Positions 1 through 5,730 of a DNA stretch of 5,889 nucleotides are shown here, piece after piece; the first letter of the stretch is position 1; each line of letters begins with the position of its first letter. The DNA comes from Clostridiaceae bacterium. GTDB lineage: Bacteria; Bacillota; Clostridia; Oscillospirales; Acutalibacteraceae. The notes under the pieces are model-generated. The model was given only the letters and a program-made list of their open reading frames with translations. It made no database searches and had not been told where the DNA came from. Made by a program: the position numbers and the translations under genes. The stretch is from assembly GCA_016281115.1 (NCBI GenBank), contig JAEEHZ010000067.1, positions 1 through 5,889 on the forward strand. Reading direction: 5' to 3'.

Positions 1-489
1 AACCATAGAATTATCTTGAATTATATCCCTAATTATACCTGGAACATTTGGAGAAGGCATTGGTTCACATTCACCAATATATCCCGCCATGTCGCTATAT
101 GATATAATACAGGAAAAGTCAGCTTTCCCTTTTTCTATTGGCTCAAAACCGATTTCTGTAATCCATCTTCTCGGAGCATAACCAGATTGAGAAAACGGAG
201 TTTCTACTATTTTACATGCCCAAAATATTCCGTTCTCTATATTATTAACATAACAAACAGCGGAAGATATGTTTACTGTCTTTTTATCTTCAGATATAAT
301 TGATTTACCATTTTTTAAAAAGGACCAATCTTTCAAATCATTTGTAAGAATGACGCCTTGTCTTGCCCATTTCCTTGTCAACCATTGTCGAATTTTCAAT
401 ATAATTTTCCATAACAAATCTGCTTCGCCGCTTTGATCTTCAATGGTAAACTTTATTTTATAAAAAATAGTAGAATTTAAATCAATCAT
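1..489 (-). CDS. Unrecognised protein, third gene of the restriction operon (3' end outside window)
   Basis: The frame is open from an ATG at 489 to the window edge, giving 163 residues with no stop, so the C-terminus is missing. The start is supported by an AGGAG ribosome binding site (complement of 496-500) 6 nt upstream. The gene begins 24 nt after the hsdR stop on the same strand, so it is almost certainly co-transcribed with hsdR. I do not recognise the family. The N-terminal part has an amphipathic, basic, Trp-containing stretch (residues 25-43, W27, W36, W41). The middle has WACKIVE at 90-96, RRWITEIGF at 107-115 and SYSDMAGYIGE at 130-140, then a Pro-rich PSPNVP at 145-150. These Trp/Arg/Asp/Gly-rich blocks look like a folded, conserved domain rather than a spurious frame. 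No signal peptide, membrane segment or P-loop is visible. GC is about 32%, the lowest in the window. A role in defence is inferred only from the neighbours. Confidence 0.85.
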   Translation of the reverse strand, partial: MIDLNSTIFYKIKFTIEDQSGEADLLWKIILKIRQWLTRKWARQGVILTNDLKDWSFLKNGKSIISEDKKTVNISSAVCYVNNIENGIFWACKIVETPFSQSGYAPRRWITEIGFEPIEKGKADFSCIISYSDMAGYIGECEPMPSPNVPGIIRDIIQDNSMV

Positions 490-495
490 TTTTAT

Positions 496-500
496 CTCCT
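496..500 (-). promoter_or_regulatory. Ribosome binding site of the 1-489 gene
   Basis: AGGAG on the minus strand, 6 nt before the ATG at 489. It lies in the 24-nt gap after the hsdR stop codon. It fixes the start of a gene that is open at the window edge and shows the frame is translated independently of hsdR. Confidence 0.75.
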
Positions 501-513
501 GTAAAATGTGTTC

Positions 514-2832
514 CTATGCTGCGTAAATCGCCGCTTCTAATTCTTTTATCGCTTTACGATAGTTGTCTATACCGCCGAAAATTGTATTTACAATATAAAC
601 TTGCGTTCCATACTGTTTAATAGGATCGACTTTTAAGATATCAACGTTTTCAAGGTCTTCAAGCCCGCTATCCGCATATTTCGTAAGCAAAACATCAAGA
701 ATTTCCGCCGCCTTTTCACCATATTTAGTAAAATAATTACGTTTGCGAACATGTTCGGCACGCTCTTTTCTGGTTAGCGGTGCTTGGTCAAATACAATGT
801 GTAGTATCAAATCAAAAGGATCAAGATCTTTTCCGATTTCTTCACATAAATCGCTAAAAGAAATACCACGCTTTTCAAATTCTTCTACGATAACCTGTTT
901 TTTATCGGCATCGTTCCATGCAGTAAGGAATTCATCAAGCGAAGCATATTGGTTGTGGATGTTTTTCCTTGTATAGTCAATAAGACTTTCGGTGATAAGT
1001 TTTCCGTTTTTATCAAGATATTGAACATGCTTTTGCAAAACAGTAACTGTCGTGTCGCCCAATATATATTTTTTTCTACGCTCCGGATCAGGCGGAACAA
1101 CTTTAGGCGGAGTTTCAGGTTCGGTATCAGGGTTCGACGGTTCATAATCTTCTTGCTGTTCAATAGGTCCATCAAAATCGGGGTCGTGGAACAGCCTTGT
1201 AACATCACGAAAATCAAAAATAGTAAAATACATTTTACCCAAATCTTCTCTTACACGCGTGCCACGACCGATTATTTGCTTAAATTCCGTCATTGACCGA
1301 ATATTAGAGTCTAATACAATAAATTTAACAGTTGGCATATCAACTCCAGTCGACAATAATTTTGAGGTTGTTACAAGGGTAGGATAGTTGCTTTCCACAT
1401 CACGGAAATTATCAAGCTGTTTAACGCCTTCTTCGTCGTTTGAAGTAATGCGCATAACATACCTTTCGTCTTCTGCATATAAATCGGCGTTTTCGTTTAT
1501 TAAGGCTTGACGCATACGGTCAGCATGTTCCTGGTCAACGCAAAAGAAAATGGCTTTATCCATTCTGCAATCGTGTTTTTTCAGATAGTCGGAAACTGTT
1601 TTTGCTACGAGTTTGGTTCTTTTTTCGAGAACAAGGTTTTTATCAAAATCCGTTGTATTATAAACTCGGTTATCTATAACTTCGCCGTTATCGTCAAGTT
1701 GACCATTATAAGGAATAAAACCTTCAATGTCTTTGTCAAAAAACACCCTGATAACACGATATGGCGCAAGAAATCCATCCGAAATACCTTGTTTAAGGGA
1801 ATATGTATAAATAGGTTCGCCAAAATAATCAATATTTGAAACCGTGCTCGTTTCTTTCGGAGTAGCAGTCATACCTATCTGAGTAGCGGTAGTAAAGTAT
1901 TCTAAAACTTCACGCCATTGACTATCAGCTTTTGCACTACCACGGTGGCATTCGTCGACTACAACCAAATCAAAAAAACTAGGACTAAACTGTTTAAACA
2001 AACTATTTGCGTCTTCATCTTCTCCCGTCAAGCCCTGATACAGTGCTAAATATATTTCATGCGCAGTATCAATGTTTTGTTTGGTTACCCAAGTCATTTT
2101 ATCTTTAAACGGCGCAAAATCTCTGCTAAAAGTTTGTGAAATCAATGCAGTACGGTCGGCGAGAAATAAAATACGCTTCTTTATTCCTGCTTTCCACAAA
2201 CGCCAAATAATCTGGAATGCGGTATATGTTTTTCCTGTTCCAGTTGCCATTACAAGTAAAATACGATTCTCGCCTTTTGCTATCGCTTCAACTGTTTTAT
2301 TGATGGCATTAATTTGATAATAGCGAGGCTGTTTGTCGGGATTATCTAAATAATATGGCTCGTCTATAATTTTGTCCTGCGATGGGTTTATGTGGTTTTG
2401 TTCATGATACATTTCCCATAATTTATCAGGCGAAGGAAATTGATCTAAAGAGAGAGTAACCTCAACTTCACCTTCCGTTATATACTTATTGTGAAAAAGA
2501 AAACCGTCACCGTTGGATGTAAAGACAAAAGGAATATCCATCATTTTGGCATATAATAATGCCTTCTGCATCCCATCACCAATAGAGTGGTTATTATCTT
2601 TAGCCTCTATAATTGCGATAGGCTTATTTGGCTTATAAAATAAAACATAATCTGCTCTTAAAGGATTTTCTCTTTTGCAGGCTTTTCCTTGCGCAAGAAT
2701 TCGACCTTTTGTAATAGGATACTCTCTACGCATTTGCGTAAATTCATCCCACCCCGCTTTAATTAGCGCAGGGGTAATATATTTCATGCATATATCAGTT
2801 TCGGACAGGTCTTTTTTATTAAAAACATCCAT
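514..2832 (-). CDS. hsdR: Type I restriction endonuclease R subunit (HsdR), DEAD/DEAH helicase-nuclease
   Basis: This is the motor and cleavage subunit of a type I restriction-modification complex. With HsdM and HsdS it translocates DNA using ATP and cuts unmethylated DNA away from the recognition site. The 772 residues fit the short EcoAI/EcoEI-like (type IB) R subunits of about 800 residues. Domain order: an N-terminal HsdR_N nuclease with a PD-(D/E)xK core (D61, then E76-A-K78, followed by Q89 and Y94); helicase domain 1 with Walker A ATGTGKT (196-202), Walker B DECH (293-296) and motif III MTATP (321-325); helicase domain 2 with motif V around STGVDMP (494-500) and motif VI QIIGRGTR (519-526); and an EcoEI_R_C-like C-terminus including DVTRLFHDPDFDGP. 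All catalytic residues are present, so the protein looks functional. The ATG at 2832 has a GAGGTG ribosome binding site embedded in the last codons of the upstream regulator gene, suggesting translational coupling. A stand-alone helicase-nuclease defence protein is less likely given the HsdR_N and C-terminal features. Confidence 0.95.
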   Translation of the reverse strand: MDVFNKKDLSETDICMKYITPALIKAGWDEFTQMRREYPITKGRILAQGKACKRENPLRADYVLFYKPNKPIAIIEAKDNNHSIGDGMQKALLYAKMMDIPFVFTSNGDGFLFHNKYITEGEVEVTLSLDQFPSPDKLWEMYHEQNHINPSQDKIIDEPYYLDNPDKQPRYYQINAINKTVEAIAKGENRILLVMATGTGKTYTAFQIIWRLWKAGIKKRILFLADRTALISQTFSRDFAPFKDKMTWVTKQNIDTAHEIYLALYQGLTGEDEDANSLFKQFSPSFFDLVVVDECHRGSAKADSQWREVLEYFTTATQIGMTATPKETSTVSNIDYFGEPIYTYSLKQGISDGFLAPYRVIRVFFDKDIEGFIPYNGQLDDNGEVIDNRVYNTTDFDKNLVLEKRTKLVAKTVSDYLKKHDCRMDKAIFFCVDQEHADRMRQALINENADLYAEDERYVMRITSNDEEGVKQLDNFRDVESNYPTLVTTSKLLSTGVDMPTVKFIVLDSNIRSMTEFKQIIGRGTRVREDLGKMYFTIFDFRDVTRLFHDPDFDGPIEQQEDYEPSNPDTEPETPPKVVPPDPERRKKYILGDTTVTVLQKHVQYLDKNGKLITESLIDYTRKNIHNQYASLDEFLTAWNDADKKQVIVEEFEKRGISFSDLCEEIGKDLDPFDLILHIVFDQAPLTRKERAEHVRKRNYFTKYGEKAAEILDVLLTKYADSGLEDLENVDILKVDPIKQYGTQVYIVNTIFGGIDNYRKAIKELEAAIYAA

Positions 2833-2833
2833 T

Positions 2834-3043
2834 CTACACCTCTTCCTTTTCTGCGTCCATGATGTCGCCGATATTACAGTCTAACACCTTGCAGATACGT
2901 AGCATTACGTCCATAGAGACGGTTTCGTTCTTGCTCATTTTAGCCATAGTAGAAGAAGACATGTCCGCCTTTATGCGCAAGGCGTTTTTAGTCATCTTTT
3001 TGTCGATTAAAAGTTTCCATAATTTGTTATAACTTACAGCCAT
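2834..3043 (-). CDS. Small Cro/C1-type HTH regulator of the restriction operon
   Basis: A 69-residue DNA-binding protein made almost entirely of one Xre/Cro-C1 helix-turn-helix domain of the YozG-like (HTH_26) kind. It opens MAVSYNKLWKLLIDKKMTK, continues through the turn ADMSSSTMAKMSKNE (27-40), then MDVMLRICKVLDCNIGDIMD (44-63). A longer start at 3082 adds 13 residues, but the ATG at 3043 is preferred: it has a GGGGG ribosome binding site (3051-3055) 7 nt upstream, and 3082 would overlap the predicted -10 box at 3073-3078. The stop TAG is followed by one base and then the hsdR ATG (TAGAATG), so the two genes are coupled. Small HTH proteins at the head of restriction loci commonly act as controller or repressor proteins that time expression, which is the inferred role here. 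Repeated motifs upstream of its promoter are candidate binding sites. The fold assignment is firm; the regulatory role is inference. Confidence 0.9.
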   Translation of the reverse strand: MAVSYNKLWKLLIDKKMTKNALRIKADMSSSTMAKMSKNETVSMDVMLRICKVLDCNIGDIMDAEKEEV

Positions 3044-3072
3044 AAAAGTACCCCCAAAGTGGTATTTTTTAT

Positions 3073-3101
3073 ATTGTATCATAATCTGTCGAAATTATCA
3101 A
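3073..3101 (-). promoter_or_regulatory. Sigma-70-type promoter of the HTH-hsdR operon
   Basis: Read on the minus strand, TTGATA (complement of 3096-3101) and TACAAT (complement of 3073-3078) are separated by 17 nt. Each box differs from consensus at one position (TTGACA, TATAAT). The predicted transcript would start near 3066, about 23 nt upstream of the regulator ATG at 3043. It is the only convincing promoter found upstream of this operon. Confidence 0.7.
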
Positions 3102-3122
3102 GCGAGTTATTCGTATTATCAA
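3094..3122. repeat. Direct repeat ATTATCAA x2, candidate operator
   Basis: The octamer ATTATCAA occurs at 3094-3101 and again at 3115-3122, exactly 21 bp apart (two helical turns, so on the same DNA face). The proximal copy contains the -35 box of the operon promoter. This arrangement suits binding by the small HTH protein encoded just downstream, as an autoregulatory site. The repeat is seen directly; the operator role is inferred. In AT-rich DNA an 8-bp repeat can also arise by chance. Confidence 0.4.
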
Positions 3123-3125
3123 AGA

Positions 3126-3152
3126 AATTCTTTAAGATAAAGACAAAGAATT
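3126..3152. repeat. Inverted repeat AATTCTTT/AAAGAATT
   Basis: Perfect 8-bp arms at 3126-3133 and 3145-3152 flank an 11-nt spacer. A second, nested dyad (CTTTA/TAAAG, 3130-3134 and 3138-3142) shares its left arm. The element lies between the promoter-proximal repeats and the GC-rich hairpin at 3152-3177. It could be a regulator-binding dyad upstream of the promoter or part of a recombination end. No function can be assigned from sequence alone. Confidence 0.4.
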
Positions 3153-3177
3153 ACCCCGACTTGTTATGGTCGGGGTA
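3152..3177 (+). terminator. GC-rich hairpin at the block boundary, possible terminator
   Basis: The arms TACCCCGAC (3152-3160) and GTCGGGGTA (3169-3177) form a perfect 9-bp stem with an 8-nt loop. On the plus strand a modest T-run follows (GTGTAGTTTT, to 3188), and on the minus strand the exit is also fairly T-rich. It resembles an intrinsic terminator with a weak tail. There is no intact gene immediately upstream on the plus strand within the window, so it may instead mark the end of an inserted element or insulate the divergent blocks. The hairpin is certain as sequence; its role is not. Confidence 0.5.
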
Positions 3178-3209
3178 GTGTAGTTTTACTCGAAAATTTC
3201 TTCTATCTT

Positions 3210-4436
3210 TTGGGCGGCGGTCCCGCGGGGTTGGCGGCGGCGATAGCGGCGTACGACGGCGGAGTAAAGGACGTTCTTATCTTAGAAAGAGAAGAGCGGA
3301 CGGGTGGTATACTCAATCAATGTATACACAACGGGTTCGGGCTGACAAGGTTCAAAGAAAGCCTTTCCGGTCCGGAATATGCAGGCAGGTTCAAAGAACT
3401 GGTGCGTCAAAAGGGTATAAAGATCTATAAAAACACTACGGTACTGTCGTTGACTAAAGATAAAACCATTACTGCGATAAACCGTGAACATGGTGTTTTT
3501 ACGGTTAAAGCGAAAGCGGTTATTCTCGCTATGGGGTGCCGTGAAAAAAGTCGCGGCGCAATCAACGTTGCGGGCACGCGCCCGGCGGGTATTTATTCCG
3601 CGGGTACGGCGCAAAAATATATGAATGTAAAGGGGTATTCGATCGGTAAAGACGTTGTAATACTCGGTTCCGGCGACATAGGGCTTATTATGGCGAGACG
3701 GCTTACGTTAGAAGGCGCAAAAGTTCACGCGGTATTCGAGATAATGCCTTTTTCAAGCGGGCTCAAACGGAACATAGTGCAATGCCTTGACGACTTCGGT
3801 ATACCGCTTTATCTTAACCATACGATAATAGAAATAGAAGGCAATGACCGCGTTGCGGGTGTAACCGTCGCGGCGGTCGACGAAAACAGAAAACCCATCG
3901 CGGGTACGGAAATGCGTTTTGATTGCGACACAGTCCTGTTCTCGGTGGGGCTTGTGCCCGAAAACGAACTGACCAAGGGGGCGGGTATTCCGTTGTCGCC
4001 GTTTACGAAAGGCGCAGTGGTGTACCAGAACAGAGAAACACTTGCGGAAGGCATATTTGCTTGCGGCAATGCGTTGCAGGTGCACGACTTGGTGGATTTC
4101 GTCTCGGAAGAAGCCGAACTTGCGGGCAGGGCTGCTGCGGATTACGTTATTAACGGTGCTATTTGCCATGATGCGATAGACTGCGTAAACGGTAACTGCG
4201 TCGGGTACGTGCTTCCTCAGAAAATAGACAGGAACGTAAAAGAAAGTGTCAAACTGTTTTTCAGAGTAAAAAAGGTGTGCAAAAATTGCACGGTGCAAGT
4301 AAGACGCGGCGACAAGGTCGTGTTTTCAAGAAGGAAAAAAATAGTAACGCCGGGCGAGATGGAATACGTCATAATACCGATCGGTACGGCAAACGGGGCT
4401 GACAACGTTACGGTCGAGATTTTGGAGAATTTATGA
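3210..4436 (+). CDS. FAD/NAD(P)-dependent oxidoreductase, 5'-truncated (probable pseudogene or damaged gene)
   Basis: A two-dinucleotide-fold flavoprotein of the pyridine nucleotide-disulphide oxidoreductase type that in Clostridia typically sits between a GlpA-like glycerol-3-phosphate dehydrogenase and a DUF1667 protein. It is expected to move electrons between FAD and NAD(P)H in the cytoplasm. Visible parts: the FAD-binding GGGPAG (residues 2-7) with E26 in LILERE; the family-typical GGILNQCIHNGFG (32-44, C38); AMGCRE (107-112); a second Rossmann fold GSGDIG (153-158) for NAD(P); and the FAD motif GIFACGN (281-287) with the following SEEAELAGRAAADY. The 408-residue frame begins directly at the glycine motif. 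The usual leading beta strand (a pattern like YDVVIIGGGPAG) is absent, the only start is TTG at 3210, and no ribosome binding site precedes it. Everything downstream is intact, and the stop overlaps the next ATG by 4 nt. The truncation probably results from joining of the adjacent restriction block. It may be untranslated or inactive. Confidence 0.85.
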   Translation: MGGGPAGLAAAIAAYDGGVKDVLILEREERTGGILNQCIHNGFGLTRFKESLSGPEYAGRFKELVRQKGIKIYKNTTVLSLTKDKTITAINREHGVFTVKAKAVILAMGCREKSRGAINVAGTRPAGIYSAGTAQKYMNVKGYSIGKDVVILGSGDIGLIMARRLTLEGAKVHAVFEIMPFSSGLKRNIVQCLDDFGIPLYLNHTIIEIEGNDRVAGVTVAAVDENRKPIAGTEMRFDCDTVLFSVGLVPENELTKGAGIPLSPFTKGAVVYQNRETLAEGIFACGNALQVHDLVDFVSEEAELAGRAAADYVINGAICHDAIDCVNGNCVGYVLPQKIDRNVKESVKLFFRVKKVCKNCTVQVRRGDKVVFSRRKKIVTPGEMEYVIIPIGTANGADNVTVEILENL

Positions 4437-4786
4437 AAAAGACTAATCTAACTTGTATAGAGTGTCCTATGGGCTGTCAGATAGAGATTATTACCGAAGA
4501 CGACGGAACGATAATTTCCGTAAACGGAAATTCCTGTCCGAGAGGTAAGTTATATGCCCGTAACGAAGTCGTCTGTCCTATGCGCGTTATAACGTCGACC
4601 GTTAAGACCGATTGCGGTAACATGCTTGCGGTAAAGAGCGACAGACCCATTAAACGCGCGAGTATGGCGAGCGCGATAAAAAAGATTAACGCGTTGACGG
4701 TAAAATTACCCGTAAATATCGGCGACATACTGTTGGCGGACTTTTGCGACGGTGCAAACCTTGTTGCGACGGACGATTTAAGATAG
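4433..4786 (+). CDS. DUF1667 cysteine-motif protein, putative Fe-S partner of the oxidoreductase
   Basis: A 117-residue protein starting at the ATG in an ATGA overlap with the oxidoreductase stop, with GGAG at 4424-4427 placed 5 nt upstream. The N-terminus carries CIECPMGC (C8, C11, C15), then NSCPRGK (C35) and VVCPMR (C48). This spacing resembles the iron-sulphur-binding start of molybdopterin oxidoreductases, and it is the signature of DUF1667 proteins. The C-terminal half (PVNIGDILLADFCDGANLVATDDL) matches the usual family ending, and the length is normal. Members are found next to FAD oxidoreductases and GlpA-like dehydrogenases in anaerobes. A role as a small electron-transfer or cluster-bearing subunit is inferred, since no function is established that I can cite. 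The gene is intact although its upstream partner is truncated. Confidence 0.85.
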   Translation: MKKTNLTCIECPMGCQIEIITEDDGTIISVNGNSCPRGKLYARNEVVCPMRVITSTVKTDCGNMLAVKSDRPIKRASMASAIKKINALTVKLPVNIGDILLADFCDGANLVATDDLR

Positions 4787-4794
4787 GTGACTTC

Positions 4795-5616
4795 ATGAAA
4801 GATTTTTACGGTAAAGATACGGCAACGCTTAAAAACAAAAAATTATTTCTATTCGATATGGACGGAACCATATATCTTGAAAACAAGCTGTTCGACGGTA
4901 TAATAAGACTTATGGACAAGATAGTCGAAAACGGCGGGAGATACGTTTTTATAACGAACAATTCGAGCAAGTCGGTTAAAGATTACGTTAAAAAGGTAAA
5001 ACGGCTCGGTATAGCCTCGGCAACAGAAGACAACTTTATTACGTCGTTGCAGTCGGCGGTGGAAATCATGAAAGAAAAGTACGGAGACCAACTGATTTAC
5101 TGTCAGGGTACGCGTTCTTTTGTCAAGGCGTTGAAAAAAAGCGGGCTTAACGTAACGGACAGATACGACGATCGTTCAAAAGTCGTTCTCGTGGGGTTTG
5201 ACAACGAACTTACCATGAAAAAACTCCGTAACACCTGCGAAACTCTTGCCAAGAACAATCCCGATTACTACGCTACTAATCCGGACTGGTCGTGCAATTC
5301 CGGCTTCGGCTACGTGCCCGATTGCGGTTCTATGTGTTTCGGTATAGAAAAAGCCACCGGTAGAAAGCCGGTGTTCATAGGTAAGCCGCAACCTGTTATG
5401 ATATATACGGCAATGCAAAAGTTCGGTTGTACGAAAGAAGAAACGGTGGTGGTCGGCGACAGGATATATACCGATATTGCTTCGGGGTATAACGCGGGTG
5501 TGGAAACTGTGCTTGTGCTTTGCGGAGAATCGACCGAAAAGGATATAAAAGAAAGCAATATAAAGCCGACCTTCGTGGTGTCGGACGTAAAGGAAATAAA
5601 CAATATTTTTGAGTAA
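4795..5616 (+). CDS. HAD-IIA family phosphatase (NagD / p-nitrophenyl phosphatase-like)
   Basis: A cytoplasmic Mg-dependent phosphohydrolase of 273 residues, the normal size for class IIA HAD enzymes. Motif I is DMDGTIYL (nucleophile D21, acid/base D23), motif II is ITNNSS with T55, the motif III lysine is K197 in GKPQP, and motif IV is GDRIYTD (D222, D227). The C2 cap between motifs II and III includes the ATNPDWSC segment typical of NagD-like proteins. Substrates of relatives are small phosphates such as p-nitrophenyl phosphate, phosphoglycolate, glycerol-3-phosphate and nucleotides, and the exact substrate cannot be read here. ATG 4795 is chosen over a frame extension to 4744 because AGGTGA (4785-4790) precedes it at 4 nt and the protein then begins like other family members. 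It follows the DUF1667 stop by 8 nt, so it is the last gene of the same operon. If the operon handles glycerol-3-phosphate, a role as a glycerol-3-phosphate phosphatase is possible but unproven. Confidence 0.92.
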   Translation: MKDFYGKDTATLKNKKLFLFDMDGTIYLENKLFDGIIRLMDKIVENGGRYVFITNNSSKSVKDYVKKVKRLGIASATEDNFITSLQSAVEIMKEKYGDQLIYCQGTRSFVKALKKSGLNVTDRYDDRSKVVLVGFDNELTMKKLRNTCETLAKNNPDYYATNPDWSCNSGFGYVPDCGSMCFGIEKATGRKPVFIGKPQPVMIYTAMQKFGCTKEETVVVGDRIYTDIASGYNAGVETVLVLCGESTEKDIKESNIKPTFVVSDVKEINNIFE

Positions 5617-5679
5617 GGCTTAATTTTTTTGCGATAATCCAAGCGCAAGCGGAGATGCTTCCCGCAGGGAAAAATACAA

Positions 5680-5709
5680 AAGGGCGAAAACGGTGCTGTT
5701 TTCGCCCTT
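5680..5709. terminator. Strong bidirectional intrinsic terminator between converging genes
   Basis: AAGGGCGAAAAC (5680-5691) pairs perfectly with GTTTTCGCCCTT (5698-5709) around a 6-nt loop. On the plus strand a run of six T follows shortly (within 5710-5720), ending the oxidoreductase-DUF1667-HAD transcript. On the minus strand the exit reads TTTGTATTTTTCCC, so it can also terminate the corrinoid-protein gene, whose stop lies about 22 nt before the stem. Confidence 0.88.
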
Positions 5710-5730
5710 AAAGTTTTTTAACGTTATTTT

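Noticed and set aside
885..1839. Several 110-115 codon frames overlapping hsdR on both strands
   Set aside because: They are shadows of the hsdR reading frame, with low-complexity products and no start signals, while hsdR itself has all helicase and nuclease motifs.
3044..3082. Upstream ATG extending the HTH protein by 13 residues
   Set aside because: The extension overlaps the predicted -10 box and lacks a ribosome binding site, while the ATG at 3043 has GGGGG 7 nt upstream and the usual family N-terminus.
3161..3189. Plus-strand promoter for the truncated oxidoreductase (TTGTTA ... TTTTAC)
   Set aside because: The -10 box is poor and the elements overlap the hairpin loop and stem. Not convincing as a promoter.
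3753..4298. Minus-strand open frame of 181 codons opposite the oxidoreductase
   Set aside because: It lies wholly antisense to a gene with clear FAD/NAD motifs, its product shows no recognisable domain, and no ribosome binding site or promoter supports it.
4744..4794. Longer N-terminus for the HAD phosphatase
   Set aside because: It overlaps the DUF1667 coding end in another frame. The ATG at 4795 has a good AGGTGA site and gives the normal family length.
5659..5671. Small dyad TTCCC-GCA-GGGAA before the terminator
   Set aside because: The stem is only 5 bp with a 3-nt loop, and the strong 12-bp terminator next to it explains termination in this gap.
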